A DNA stretch of 64,000 nt from Paenibacillus radicis (ex Xue et al. 2023) (GCF_024722015.1 NZ_JANQBD010000010.1:209937-273936); one strand, 5' to 3'; shown: positions 25,132-35,665, counted from the first letter of the stretch. Numbers and translations are program-made. The notes: a model not told the origin generated them from the sequence alone.

Positions 25132-26241
25132 ATGGCAACCGATTTAAAAACATTGCAGTCAGAGTCTATTCCGGTCAAGTTTAATAATATCGTAAAAAGA
25201 TTCGTGTCCCATTCCGGTCAAAAAGATTTTTTTGCCGTCAAAAATGTCACTCTTAACATAGAGCCAGGTCAGCTCGTCACGGTGCTTGGGCCTTCGGGTT
25301 GTGGCAAGACGACAACGCTGCGTATGCTGGCTGGTTTCGAGATGCCGACCTCAGGCCAGATTATGATCGGCGACCAGGACGTCACGCACACACCGCCTAA
25401 CAAGCGCAATGTTGGGATGGTGTTTCAGAGCTATGCTTTATTCCCGCATTTAACTGTTTTTGAAAATGTAGCTTACGGGCTGCAGGTCAAAAAAGTGAGT
25501 AAAACCGAGCTGTTGCAGCGTGTTCAGCAAGTGCTTATGATCATGAACCTGTTGGAGCTCAAGGATCGTATGCCAGCTTCTTTGTCAGGGGGTCAACAGC
25601 AGCGGGTAGCCCTTGCACGGGCGGTGGTCACTGAACCCAAGGTATTGCTGTTCGACGAGCCATTATCGAATCTGGATGCGAAGCTGCGTGAATATATGCG
25701 GGATGAGCTGCGCAAAATCCAGCAGCGTCTTGGGATCACAAGCCTTTATGTTACTCATGATCAAGCTGAGGCCATGGCTATATCCGATAAAGTCGTCATT
25801 ATGAACAAAGGGGAAATCGAGCAGATGGGAACCCCATGGGAGATTTATGCCAAGCCAACAAGCCGCTTCGTTGCTGATTTTATGGGGAAAGCGAACTTTC
25901 TCCCAGCTACTGTTCGACAGGTGGAGCCGAGCAAGCTCGTGTTGGACTTGATGGGTGAAATATTGGAAGTGGAGAAGGATCAGACCTTTCCGGTTAAAAA
26001 CGGGAATCAAGTAACCTGCGTCATTCGTCCGGAATTTTGGCATATCGATGCGGAAGGGAAGCTGAAAGGGAAGGTAACGAGAGCGACGTATTTGGGCAAC
26101 TACGTTGAGTACGAGGTGAGCTTGAACAAGGAAACGATTGTTGTCGTCGACTACCAGCACTATATGCGCTACGGGTTTTATCGGGAAGGCGATGACGTAC
26201 AGCTGAGCCTAAAGAAGGAACGCATCAGCATATTGCCCTGA
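25132..26241 (+). CDS. ABC transporter ATP-binding protein (FbpC/AfuC/PotA-like)
   Basis: The 369-residue protein has Walker A GPSGCGKTT, Q-loop VFQSYALFPHLT, signature LSGGQQQRVALARA, Walker B VLLFDEPLSNLD and the H-loop VTHDQAEA, then a C-terminal TOBE-type regulatory domain (about 280-369). It powers the adjacent importer. ATG at 25132 follows GGAGGATGTAAC and begins four bases after the permease stop. Confidence 0.93.
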   Translation: MATDLKTLQSESIPVKFNNIVKRFVSHSGQKDFFAVKNVTLNIEPGQLVTVLGPSGCGKTTTLRMLAGFEMPTSGQIMIGDQDVTHTPPNKRNVGMVFQSYALFPHLTVFENVAYGLQVKKVSKTELLQRVQQVLMIMNLLELKDRMPASLSGGQQQRVALARAVVTEPKVLLFDEPLSNLDAKLREYMRDELRKIQQRLGITSLYVTHDQAEAMAISDKVVIMNKGEIEQMGTPWEIYAKPTSRFVADFMGKANFLPATVRQVEPSKLVLDLMGEILEVEKDQTFPVKNGNQVTCVIRPEFWHIDAEGKLKGKVTRATYLGNYVEYEVSLNKETIVVVDYQHYMRYGFYREGDDVQLSLKKERISILP

Positions 26242-26288
26242 TTATGTTTCGGATCGTTTAGCCCTAGACCCTATGAGGAGAGATCATA

Positions 26289-27119
26289 TTGACAAACCAC
26301 GATTACATCGAAGTGGCACAACGGATAGCCAGAGCAACGGGACTTATGATAAAAGAACGAATCGGTACGAGCATTGTGGTTCAGGAAAAAGCTTCCCGGT
26401 ATGATTTGGTCACGGAAGTGGATCAAGCGGCCGAACGTATGATTCGGGAGTTGCTTTCAGAGATTTTCCCCAAACATCGGATTTTGGGAGAAGAAGAGGC
26501 CTTTCATGACGGGGTGCTAGTGTCCGATATGGCGGAAAGAATTAAGTCCGAAGAATATTTGTGGATTGTGGATCCTATTGACGGGACTAATAATTTCATT
26601 CATGGTCTACCCGGATATACGGTATCTATCGCATTAGCTCATTGGGGAGAGCTGATCGCAGGGGTTGTCTACGATCCGACGATTGATGAAATGTATTGGG
26701 CCGAAAAAGGCGGAGGCGCCTATTTGAACGGCAAACGCATCCAAGTTTCTACGGCTATTCAATTGGAAAAAAGCATCATCGGCACCGGATTCCCATCTAA
26801 TATAGCAAGAGACCGTCATGCCGTTATCGATCATATCGGATCGGTTGGACCGATCTGTCTGAATATTCGCGTGTATGGCTCGGCAGCGCTGCAGCTTGCT
26901 TATGTAGCAGCCGGCAAGCTGGATGCCTCCTGGGATTTGGGGCTCAAGGTATGGGACATTGCCGCGGGGGCGGTGCTGATTAGCGAAGCCGGAGGAAAAC
27001 TGACGGATGTGGATGGAAGTCCGTATGCATTGTCTACGGAAAACATGTTGGCTTCGAATATAGGAGTTCATCATGATCTGGTCAATCATTTGAATCCCAA
27101 AAAAGTTAGTTCGGCCTAG
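26289..27119 (+). CDS. Inositol-monophosphatase-family phosphatase
   Basis: The 276-residue protein starts at TTG behind GAGGAG. It has the complete metal-binding set: VTEVD (Asp45), GEEE (68-70), DPIDGTNNF (Asp95, Asp98) and WDIAAG near residue 222. Family members remove phosphate from inositol monophosphates, histidinol phosphate, fructose-1,6-bisphosphate or similar compounds. Its place directly after an Afu/Fbp-type importer suggests it dephosphorylates the imported compound, or one derived from it. It could instead be a housekeeping SuhB-like enzyme; the operon position argues against that. Confidence 0.87.
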   Translation: MTNHDYIEVAQRIARATGLMIKERIGTSIVVQEKASRYDLVTEVDQAAERMIRELLSEIFPKHRILGEEEAFHDGVLVSDMAERIKSEEYLWIVDPIDGTNNFIHGLPGYTVSIALAHWGELIAGVVYDPTIDEMYWAEKGGGAYLNGKRIQVSTAIQLEKSIIGTGFPSNIARDRHAVIDHIGSVGPICLNIRVYGSAALQLAYVAAGKLDASWDLGLKVWDIAAGAVLISEAGGKLTDVDGSPYALSTENMLASNIGVHHDLVNHLNPKKVSSA

Positions 27120-27164
27120 CACAGGAGGCATTTTTCGGTTATTTTTCAGCAGGGGGTGCGGTAC

Positions 27165-28868
27165 ATGGATATAAAGACGAAAATCTTTTTGAGCTCAGTA
27201 GTGTTTGTTTCGGTCACATTAGGGTTTGTCCTTACTACCATGTTCTCATCCTCAAAAACAGAGAAGGCTTACGAGCGATTGATCTACACGGATCAACAAA
27301 TCGCTTTCCATATTCGCTCTATTCAATATATCCTGGCGGAAATATCGAATGACGAACAAGGCTACCTGCTGACAGGCCTTCCGACTTATGTGGAGCAAAT
27401 GCGGAGCAGACAAGATACGCTAAAGGTAGATTTCGGGTCTATCCAGCTGCTGCCTCTTAATGGCGAGGATCTAATGGACATCAGGCAAGTCACAGAGGCT
27501 TATGAAAAGTATGAAGCTGCCATTCAGCGTGTCATGGATGCAGCAGGGTATGGTACAGGCCAACGAGGACCGGTTTCCTACTCTTCAATTGCATCCCCAT
27601 TTCTGGAGCAGCGCAACATCCGGAAAACCGTTGATCCACTGATTCAGAAGTTTCTGGATAGAAAGAGCCAGGAGATTGCGGATCGGACAACGGAAATTCA
27701 ACAGGAGGAGCAAGTACGAAGAAATACATTGTTATCGGTCGGGATGATCGCGATGTTATATTCCATCATACAAGCCTATCTGTTGATTCGTTCGATTAGG
27801 CCGCTCGGTCAGCTCAATAAACAGCTTCTGGAGATCGCAGATGGAGGCGGGGATTTGCATAGTACCCTGCATATTTCTACTAAAGATGAGATCAGCAGGG
27901 TGGCGGACTCTTTTAATAAATTAATTAAAGGGTTCCGGCTCATGTTTATTGAGATTAAGGAGACCTCGGAACGGGTAGGCGCCACTTCCGTTTTGTTGAA
28001 CGCAAGTGTTGGCGAGATAAAACAGACCGTTCAGCATACGGTCAGTGTGATGGAGACGTTAACGACCGGAGTCGACCGGCAAGCTCGCAGTGTGGGTCAG
28101 ACGGAAGAAACAGTCAAAGAGATGGTGACGGGAATGCGTAACATAGCCGTATCATCGATACAAGTTGCTGATCTCGCGAGTGAAACCTCCTCCGATGCTA
28201 TAGCTGGAAGCCTCTCTATCCGCAGAGCTTTAGGGCAAATGGAGAATATCAGCTCCAGTGTGAAACTATCGTCGGACGCCGTGAATTCGTTAGCGGAGAA
28301 GACGGAACGTATCGACAATATCATACAGTTGGTAGGCCATATATCCAGACAGACGAACCTGCTCGCGCTGAACGCGGCGATAGAGGCATCACGAGCAGGA
28401 GAACATGGCCGGGGGTTTGCGGTTGTCGCTGCCGAAGTGCGAAAGCTGGCTGAGCAAACCTCCCTATTTTCCCATCAGATATCGGAGTACATTCAACAAA
28501 TTCAGCAAAATATCGAACAAGTCATTGCTTCCATGGCCGACGGGACAAGAGAGGTGTTCATAGGGATTGAAGTCATGCAAAATGCCGAACAGTCCTTCAA
28601 CAACATCCAAAGCTCGATTCAAAAAGTGTCTGATCAGGTGCATGGAGTTTCGGCAGCAGCGGAACAGCTTACAGCTGGGGCAGATGAAATCATTGTCTCT
28701 ATTGAACAAATCGCAAGCGTAACGGATGCCGCTTCGAACGGAGTGGTAAACGTCAGCGCGGCGTCTGAGGAGCAATTGGCATCGATGGAAGAGATTGGTG
28801 TTTCCGTAATGCGCCTTACTGACATATCGCATAAATTGCAGCAGTTGGTGGCCGGCTTTAAGATTTAG
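27165..28868 (+). CDS. Methyl-accepting chemotaxis protein
   Basis: The 567-residue protein has TM1 (about 5-25), an extracytoplasmic CHASE3-like helical domain (about 30-180, with [19 protein letters not shown]), TM2 (about 185-205), HAMP, and a long signalling coiled coil. The hairpin tip is the conserved region around [20 protein letters not shown] and [20 protein letters not shown] at 27165 is favoured over a GTG nine bases upstream because AGGGGG lies at the right distance. It lies in the transporter operon and may steer cells toward the transported compound, perhaps through the binding protein. Confidence 0.9.
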   Translation: MDIKTKIFLSSVVFVSVTLGFVLTTMFSSSKTEKAYERLIYTDQQIAFHIRSIQYILAEISNDEQGYLLTGLPTYVEQMRSRQDTLKVDFGSIQLLPLNGEDLMDIRQVTEAYEKYEAAIQRVMDAAGYGTGQRGPVSYSSIASPFLEQRNIRKTVDPLIQKFLDRKSQEIADRTTEIQQEEQVRRNTLLSVGMIAMLYSIIQAYLLIRSIRPLGQLNKQLLEIADGGGDLHSTLHISTKDEISRVADSFNKLIKGFRLMFIEIKETSERVGATSVLLNASVGEIKQTVQHTVSVMETLTTGVDRQARSVGQTEETVKEMVTGMRNIAVSSIQVADLASETSSDAIAGSLSIRRALGQMENISSSVKLSSDAVNSLAEKTERIDNIIQLVGHISRQTNLLALNAAIEASRAGEHGRGFAVVAAEVRKLAEQTSLFSHQISEYIQQIQQNIEQVIASMADGTREVFIGIEVMQNAEQSFNNIQSSIQKVSDQVHGVSAAAEQLTAGADEIIVSIEQIASVTDAASNGVVNVSAASEEQLASMEEIGVSVMRLTDISHKLQQLVAGFKI

Positions 28869-28891
28869 GAAAGTGAGGGAGCTGAACGACT

Positions 28892-30232
28892 GTGGAAATG
28901 ATACGGGACGTACTTGGGCAGTCTCACGTCACATTGGAACCTGATCAGGATCGGGAAGTCGTTTCGTTAAACTATTCAATAAACGATCATCAGTATGAGT
29001 TGCGTTCATTCTATTTCGCTCAATTGCTGAAAGGAAATCCTCGGGCGATTCAGCAATTTGACCATCTGATGGAGCTGTTCCGCGTCCCGTTACAAAAGAA
29101 GCATTTGATAATGATGGTGATCCGATTTGACGATTTCCATCAAGCCTTACTCAAGGCTAAGATTCAATCCAGAGAATTGCTCGATCTGGCGATGATGAAC
29201 ATTATGGATGAAACTCTACGGATGGAGGCTAATAACGGGTGCAGCTTTCAATACAAAGATGACACGTATGTCGTCCTTTTCAATCGAATGCATACCAGTA
29301 CGAGGTCGATTCGTGAGTCGCTTGTTCATTGTGCGTCTCGAATAACCAGCCATTTGCTCCAGTATTTGAATATATCCGTTTCTATTGATATTGGGTTGCC
29401 TCATTCAGATCTTTATACGCTTGGACAGCAGTACGAACAAGGTGTGGAGGCGATCAGTGCCAAGCAGTTCTATGGCAGGAGGACCGTTTCGTGGAGTCAA
29501 GATAGCCGTATAGCCAAACAGGAGAACGAATACCAATCGGCTCTCACGCTAATCTCTCATGTATCCAAGCGTTTAGAAATGGGGGAATACGGGAGCATAC
29601 AGCATGAAATTAGTCAGTTTTTGGATCAAATCGAGGTCGATCAGCGTCTGGCTGAGAAGCAAGTTAAAGCATTTTGCCTCGATATCGTGTATTTGCTTCT
29701 ACAGCATAAGCGGCAGCAGCCGCTCCCAGGCGAGGTGCTGGAGCATCGTGATGGAACAGCTCTGCACGAAGCGATTCTCCAGCTGTCTTCCTTTCAAAAG
29801 GTGAAATGGTGGATGAGAAGCTGGCTGGAGCAGTGGTTGGAGGCAGTCTCCTCTCCCAGGCAGCCTTATACCGAGCCGATTCAAAAAGCTCATGACTACA
29901 TCGCAAGTCATTTTGAAGAGGAGATGTCCCTTCAGAAAATAGCGCATATGGTGCACTTGAACAAAACCTATTTATGCGAGCAGTTTAAAAAAGAAACCGG
30001 AATCAGCTTCACCGATTATTTGACCCGGCTGCGGATTTCGAGAGCGAAGGAACTCATTTTATTGGGCGATTATAAAATTAGCGATTTGGCCGAGCGGGTC
30101 GGATATCCGAACAGCAGTTATTTCACGAGAGTATTCAAGAAAATTATGGGCATGACCCCGCTTGATTTCAAACAATCGGCAAAACATCAAAAACATTTGC
30201 ATTCTCCGGCAGTATCCCGGTCCTCTCTTTGA
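28892..30232 (+). CDS. AraC-family regulator with N-terminal GGDEF-like/YesN-type domain
   Basis: The 446-residue protein starts at GTG behind AGTGAGGGAG. Residues about 60-200 resemble the degenerate cyclase-like middle domain of Paenibacillus YesN-type regulators. The C-terminal 100 residues form two AraC HTH motifs (MSLQKIAHMVHLNKTYLCEQ and ISDLAERVGYPNSSYFTRVF). It has no receiver domain, so it probably responds to a ligand or protein partner. It is the last gene of the transporter-chemoreceptor operon and lies 23 bases after the MCP. Confidence 0.88.
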   Translation: MEMIRDVLGQSHVTLEPDQDREVVSLNYSINDHQYELRSFYFAQLLKGNPRAIQQFDHLMELFRVPLQKKHLIMMVIRFDDFHQALLKAKIQSRELLDLAMMNIMDETLRMEANNGCSFQYKDDTYVVLFNRMHTSTRSIRESLVHCASRITSHLLQYLNISVSIDIGLPHSDLYTLGQQYEQGVEAISAKQFYGRRTVSWSQDSRIAKQENEYQSALTLISHVSKRLEMGEYGSIQHEISQFLDQIEVDQRLAEKQVKAFCLDIVYLLLQHKRQQPLPGEVLEHRDGTALHEAILQLSSFQKVKWWMRSWLEQWLEAVSSPRQPYTEPIQKAHDYIASHFEEEMSLQKIAHMVHLNKTYLCEQFKKETGISFTDYLTRLRISRAKELILLGDYKISDLAERVGYPNSSYFTRVFKKIMGMTPLDFKQSAKHQKHLHSPAVSRSSL

Positions 30233-30291
30233 GGAACGGGAATTAATAAGAAATTCCATTATGTTGGCGGGCGAATAGGCGTGCTTTGTAC

Positions 30292-30343
30292 AAAAACAGA
30301 GAGAGACGGGAAGTAATTGTTCCGTTAATTCTCTGTTTTTTTT
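30292..30343 (+). terminator. Terminator with embedded palindromic repeat
   Basis: AAAAACAGAGA (30292-30302) pairs with TCTCTGTTTTT (30330-30340), and an inner CGGGAA...TTCCG arm lies between. The same design recurs at 47849 and 57532, so this terminator belongs to a repeat family. Confidence 0.8.
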
Positions 30344-30529
30344 GCTTTTCAAGTGATTGAGGAAGAGTGATTCCGCTATTGTTCAACACTACCGTGGATG
30401 CAGCATAAGATTGGTGAAAATATGGATAATTTTACCGAAGATGTGGAAAAACAAAATGAGCAATCCCCTTTAAGATTAAGGACATAGCGGTATTTTGCTG
30501 CTCTATAAACTTTAAGGAGGATCCAGTTC

Positions 30530-33500
30530 ATGCACAAAGCGAAAATGATGTTGAGCGGCTTCACCGCATTTGTAATGTGTACATCCATGCTTGGCGGATT
30601 AGGTATGACAACCGCTGAAGCAGCAGAAACGGCGCCGGCACAGGCTGCGATAATATCAGTGGATGCGGGTAAGGTGCTGCGTGACATCAATCCGGATATT
30701 TACGGAACGAATCACCGATATTACGGCAATGGGGTCAATATGTGGGATACGGCCAACAACCGTGCGTTTCCCGAGTTTGAGAAGCAATATGACGACATCG
30801 GCCTGAAGTCGATCCGCTACCCGGGAGGCACTTCAGGGAACCTGCTGCAATGGAAGCGGGCTATCGGAACGATCGAGCAACGGACCAAAGTCCGCACGAT
30901 CAACAGGGACGCGCCTGAGGTGGCGACCTATGGAATCGACGAAGCGGCCCGATTCGCAGAGAAGAACAACCTTACGCTTGTGATGAATTACGGAGCAGGT
31001 TCGGGCAATGCGCAGGATGCGGCGGATCTGGTCGAATATTTTAACTCACCGAACGATGGAAAACATCCATGGGCAGCAGAGCGAGCGAAGAATGGCCATC
31101 CGGAACCGTATAACGTGAAGCATTTTGAGATCGGCAACGAATTTTTCCTGCTTCCGGGGATGGAATATTGGATGGGCGGTGAATCCGATAAATCGCCTGA
31201 GCAGCTGTATGTTCACGGAGGAACTGTGAAATTTACGGATCAGGGCGTCGGGCTGATCGATGACTTTAGGACTGCTGCGGCCAACAGTGACGGTAAGCCT
31301 AATCAAAAGAAGTACGTGAAATATGCGCCTGTCGATGCGGGCACCGGTGTGGTTAAAGCAAATGATGTAATCTGGACGAAGGTGAACACGCTGCAAGGCG
31401 CGGGTGCGCAAAATGTATATACGATCGATGAACCGAATGGAGTCATTCAATTCGGGGACGGCGTGAACGGCAACATTCCGGCATCAGGCAGCCGCATCAC
31501 GATTACGTACAAAACGACGCATGACGGCTTCGATAAGTATTACAAGCTGATGAAACAGGTTGATCCGTCGATCAAAATTTACAGTAATATGTATGAAGAC
31601 GAAGCGATCTCCGAATTCGGTAAAACCATTCCTTATGACGGCATGGTCATCCATCCGTACACTGCATTTTTCCTTAATGGCAGTCAAGGTCCGGCGGTTC
31701 CTTACAACGACCCGGATAAATTTTACGAAACCTTTATGCTGGACGCAGAAAGTAAAATCAATGACATTCAAACATTGACCAATAAAATGGTAGCGGCTAC
31801 CGGCAACCCCAATTTATACGCCATTCCAACCGAGCACGGTATGCTGGACAATAACGGTCCTGAATTCTATCAGCTATCGCTTGGCAATGCGCTGTATTCA
31901 GCAAGTATGCAAATGTCGATCATCGATATGGGGATTCCTCTGGCACAACGGCATTCCTTGATCGACTACCGCAAGGCTGAGCGGAATATGGGGACGATTG
32001 GCAATAATCTGGCGCTGCTTTCCAGCGATACGTATTTGCAATCGGCTTCAGCCAAAATGTTCAAAATGTTTACGCATATGACCGGTGACAAACAAGTCGA
32101 TGCCAAGATCGCTAACAATCCGGTCAAAACGACCTACAATGGTAAATCACTCAATAAATTAAAAACGGTTGCCTCCAAGAAAGGAAATGACTTGTATTTG
32201 ATGGTATTGAACCAAGATGAATCGGATCAAGTAACGGCCAAAGTGCAACTGGCCAACCATGCTGCAAAATCAGCGGAAGTATGGACTTTAAATTCGGTTA
32301 CCCATGCAACCTACAATACGGACAGCAATCCCAATGCCGTGGATATTCAAAAGAAAACGATGGCGGTAACTTCGTCCAATGTAAATTACACCTTTCCGGC
32401 ACATTCCCTAACAGCATTCAAGTTTACATTGGATGGGGGGCCAGCTGCGAAAATTTCACTGGATGCAAGTAAAGTATTACGCGACATCAACTCCGACATT
32501 TTCGGAACCAATCATCGTTACTACAGCAATGGAGTTAACATGTGGGATGCCGTGAACAACCGAGTGTTTCCGGAATTTGATAAGCAATACGGCGATGTGG
32601 GGTTAAAGTCAATTCGCTATCCGGGAGGGACTTCCGCCGATACACTCCATTGGAAAAGGGCAATAGGACCACTGGAGGACCGTCAAAAGGTTAGAACCAT
32701 TAATCGTAACGCCCCGGAAACGGCGACTTTTGGCTATGACGAGGCAGCTAGGTTTGCGGAAAAGCAGGGGGCCACGCTTGTGATCGATTACGGGATCGGA
32801 GTTGGCAATGCTCAGGATGCTGCCGATTTGGTGGAATATTACAACTCACCTAACGATGGTAAGCATCCATGGGCGGCGAAGCGTGCTCAGAATGGGCATC
32901 TTGAGCCTTACAATGTAAAGCATTTTGAAATAGGAAATCAAACCTGGTATCCCGGTGAGCGCTATTGGATGGAGGGTCAGCCTGAGAGCGAATACCGTAA
33001 TTTGTATATTAATGGAGGAACGGTTGCAATCACAGATCAGCAGGTCGGCCTTATTGATGATTGGAGAGAGCCTGCTTCCAAGAGTGATGGAAAACCCAAT
33101 CAGGTGAAATACGTTAAGTATGCGCCGGTCAATCCGGCGACGGGTGTCATCAAAGTAGGGGGTACAACGTGGACTAAGGTTAATTCTCTTCAAGGCGCCG
33201 GCAGCCAAAATGTGTACGTATTAGATGAACGCATAGGAATTATTCAATTCGGCGATGGGGTAAATGGCAACATTCCTGCTGCCGGAAGCATAATAACGAT
33301 CTCCTACCAGAGCACGCACGACGGGTTTAAAGATTATTACAAGCAGATGAAGCTGGTAGATCCTTCGATCAAGATTTACAGCAGCTTGTATGATGCCCAA
33401 GCTATCCAGGAGTTCGGTAATAAGGTTCCATACGATGGTATGGTCATTCATCCCTATTCCTATGTTAATTTTGGGGAAGGAACGGCTGTTATACCTACTG

Positions 33501-35266
33501 GCAACATGGATCATTACTATGAAGGGATAATGCAAGAGGCTGAAGCGAAAGTCAAAGAAGTCAGCGCATTGCAGGAGGCCATGGTTAAAGGCTCGGGCAA
33601 CAGCAAGGTTTATCCTTTTCCAAGCGAGCACGGTTTAATTGATCCAACTGGGCCTAACGGTACGAAAAACTATCAATTATCAATGGGCAGCGCCTTATAC
33701 ACGGCTAGTATGCAGATGGGCTTTATTGATATGGGATTGCCTATAGCTCAGCGGCATTCTCTGGTTGATTTTTTTGTCGATGGTCCTAAGGGCTCCAATA
33801 TTGCTGGCAACCTTGCACTCTTCTCCAGCCAAACTTATTTGCAATCGGCCTCGGCGAAGATGTTTAAGCTATTCACCCATATGACGGGGGATAAACAAAT
33901 AGATGCGAAGATCGACAATAATCCATCCCGAACGAGCTATAACGGCAAGCCTTTAAATAAATTAAAGGTGGTTGCATCCAAGAAAGGCAGCGATGTTTAC
34001 TTAACTGTATTGAACCAGGATGAATCGGATGATGTTTCAGCTAGTGTGCAGTTATCCGGCTATAAACCGGCAAGTACTGCAGAAGTATGGTCTCTGAATT
34101 CCGTATCCCATGCTACGTATAACACGGATGCTAATCCGAAAGCGGTCGATATTCAGGTCAGTACATTGAACGCTGATTCCAATGGGCTAACCTACACATT
34201 CCCGGCTCACTCTTTGACAGCATTCAAGTTTACAGCCCAAAAAGAAGAAGCTTCTCATCGCCCTAGTCGTGGAGGCGGCGGCGGATCGGCAGCAGCTTCC
34301 ACAAGCCAAAGCAGCGCTACAATCCCGGCGGGAGCCTCTGGCAGCGTGAATTTGGGCGAAGAGTTTAAGCTGACTGTACCGGCAGGCGCATCGACCGAGG
34401 TGCTGAACATCACCTTACAAAAAATTATGAATAGTGATAATTTAAAACCTAAGCAGATGTCATTTGTTAGTCCGGTTTTTGAGCTGCTCAAAAATGTCAG
34501 CGGCAATTTCCTGAAGCCGGTAACCCTCAGTTTGAAATATGATGTCACGCAAGCCGGTAATAAGAAGGTGGCGATTTTCTATTACAAAGAAGAAGACAAG
34601 CAATGGATTGAGGTTGGCGGAACAGTGAGTGGAGATACAGTAACCGTATCGGTGGATCATTTCACCAAGTTCGCCGTTTTAGCTGTAGACCATGAACTCC
34701 CAAATCCTAAAAACGAAGTGCCGAAAAACAATTGGACGGATATCCAAGGCCACTGGTCGGAATCTAAACTCAAGGAAGCATTTGATAAGGGCATTATCGA
34801 TGGGTATGCGGACCGAACCTTCCGTCCAGACGGCACCATCACTCGCGCTGAGTTCACTGTGATGCTAGCCAGAGCTTTGAAGCTGCAAGGGAATGGCGCG
34901 AAGCTGACTTTTTCCGATGCTGGTCAAATTCCGGATTGGGCTCTGGAAGGCGTGAGCCGGACAGTGAATATCGGGTTGGTCTCAGGGTATGAGGACAACA
35001 CGTTCCGTGCTGATCGACCAGTAACACGAGCTGAAATCGTGGTGATGGTAGCGCGTGCGCTCAAGGTATCTGATAAAGGGCTGTCTGCGACAGGCTTTGC
35101 CGACGATGCTTCCATTCCGGTATGGGCCAAAGGCGCAATCGCAGCTGCGTCTCAACAAGGAATCGTAAGCGGACAAGCGAATAATATGTTTGCGCCAAAT
35201 CATAACGCGACAAGAGCGGAAGTGACGGTAACCCTGTTGCGAATGCTGCAGCATGTTCAACCTTAA
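30530..35266 (+). CDS. SLH-anchored surface protein with two tandem glycosidase-like halves
   Basis: This 1578-residue protein has a signal peptide (1-32, ending AEA). Two copies of a roughly 600-residue unit follow (about 41-640 and 641-1237), each resembling clan GH-A arabinofuranosidase-like TIM barrels plus a small beta domain. Then come a Gly-rich linker, a ZU5-like domain (about 1262-1395) and three SLH domains (about 1402-1578). Copy 1 has HFEIGNE (198-204) with acid/base Glu204 and a likely nucleophile Glu435 (PTEHG). Copy 2 reads HFEIGNQ with Gln804, while Glu1033 (PSEHG) is kept. An insert with IQFGDGVNGNIP interrupts each barrel. SLH domains bind cell-wall polymers. ATG follows AAGGAGGATCC. 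The exact GH family is uncertain. Confidence 0.82.
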   Translation: MHKAKMMLSGFTAFVMCTSMLGGLGMTTAEAAETAPAQAAIISVDAGKVLRDINPDIYGTNHRYYGNGVNMWDTANNRAFPEFEKQYDDIGLKSIRYPGGTSGNLLQWKRAIGTIEQRTKVRTINRDAPEVATYGIDEAARFAEKNNLTLVMNYGAGSGNAQDAADLVEYFNSPNDGKHPWAAERAKNGHPEPYNVKHFEIGNEFFLLPGMEYWMGGESDKSPEQLYVHGGTVKFTDQGVGLIDDFRTAAANSDGKPNQKKYVKYAPVDAGTGVVKANDVIWTKVNTLQGAGAQNVYTIDEPNGVIQFGDGVNGNIPASGSRITITYKTTHDGFDKYYKLMKQVDPSIKIYSNMYEDEAISEFGKTIPYDGMVIHPYTAFFLNGSQGPAVPYNDPDKFYETFMLDAESKINDIQTLTNKMVAATGNPNLYAIPTEHGMLDNNGPEFYQLSLGNALYSASMQMSIIDMGIPLAQRHSLIDYRKAERNMGTIGNNLALLSSDTYLQSASAKMFKMFTHMTGDKQVDAKIANNPVKTTYNGKSLNKLKTVASKKGNDLYLMVLNQDESDQVTAKVQLANHAAKSAEVWTLNSVTHATYNTDSNPNAVDIQKKTMAVTSSNVNYTFPAHSLTAFKFTLDGGPAAKISLDASKVLRDINSDIFGTNHRYYSNGVNMWDAVNNRVFPEFDKQYGDVGLKSIRYPGGTSADTLHWKRAIGPLEDRQKVRTINRNAPETATFGYDEAARFAEKQGATLVIDYGIGVGNAQDAADLVEYYNSPNDGKHPWAAKRAQNGHLEPYNVKHFEIGNQTWYPGERYWMEGQPESEYRNLYINGGTVAITDQQVGLIDDWREPASKSDGKPNQVKYVKYAPVNPATGVIKVGGTTWTKVNSLQGAGSQNVYVLDERIGIIQFGDGVNGNIPAAGSIITISYQSTHDGFKDYYKQMKLVDPSIKIYSSLYDAQAIQEFGNKVPYDGMVIHPYSYVNFGEGTAVIPTGNMDHYYEGIMQEAEAKVKEVSALQEAMVKGSGNSKVYPFPSEHGLIDPTGPNGTKNYQLSMGSALYTASMQMGFIDMGLPIAQRHSLVDFFVDGPKGSNIAGNLALFSSQTYLQSASAKMFKLFTHMTGDKQIDAKIDNNPSRTSYNGKPLNKLKVVASKKGSDVYLTVLNQDESDDVSASVQLSGYKPASTAEVWSLNSVSHATYNTDANPKAVDIQVSTLNADSNGLTYTFPAHSLTAFKFTAQKEEASHRPSRGGGGGSAAASTSQSSATIPAGASGSVNLGEEFKLTVPAGASTEVLNITLQKIMNSDNLKPKQMSFVSPVFELLKNVSGNFLKPVTLSLKYDVTQAGNKKVAIFYYKEEDKQWIEVGGTVSGDTVTVSVDHFTKFAVLAVDHELPNPKNEVPKNNWTDIQGHWSESKLKEAFDKGIIDGYADRTFRPDGTITRAEFTVMLARALKLQGNGAKLTFSDAGQIPDWALEGVSRTVNIGLVSGYEDNTFRADRPVTRAEIVVMVARALKVSDKGLSATGFADDASIPVWAKGAIAAASQQGIVSGQANNMFAPNHNATRAEVTVTLLRMLQHVQP

Positions 35267-35286
35267 TCAAATATGGGAACGGTGAC

Positions 35287-35325
35287 AAGGGAGAAAACGG
35301 GGATGCTCGTTTTCTCCCTTTTTTT
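35287..35325 (+). terminator. Terminator after the 1578-residue SLH gene
   Basis: AAGGGAGAAAACG and CGTTTTCTCCCTT form a perfect 13-bp stem with an 8-base loop, then five more Ts. Confidence 0.92.
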
Positions 35326-35665
35326 AACATAGAAGAAAGTTTAATTGCCTTACAGCGCTAAAGTGAGGTGCTACACTATAGGGAAGGCTTTCTTGTGTGT
35401 GGGAACATGATGAACATTTTCATCCATCCTACGCTATGTCTTCGGATCCGTCTAACATGAATGCTGCTGACTAACGGAACGTCAATGCTCTATTGTTTGA
35501 AAACTCAGCACATTTCATGAAGCTGCGGAACTACGATACGTTATTTCGACTTTAATAGACTGAAATGTCCTATTTTAAACAAATAAGTGATCCTAGTTCC
35601 GTTTCAGTTAAATAATAACGTGAAAACAATGAAATAGCGCACCTTACTTCCGTCTAAGCGAGTGA
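35326..35665. repeat. Intergenic repeats between the SLH gene and the GH2 gene
   Basis: AGAAAGTTTAATTGCCTTACAG-CTAAAGT (35333-35365) recurs at about 47531-47563, again right after an SLH gene terminator. Copies of the CGGAA/CGTTATT element follow, such as GCGGAACTACGATACGTTATTT near 35526. No gene is supported here. Confidence 0.65.

Noticed and set aside
22227..26241. Plain ferric iron transporter
   Set aside because: The family call alone would suggest iron, but the phosphatase, LacI regulator and cre-like site fit a phosphorylated carbon compound better, and no Fur box was seen.
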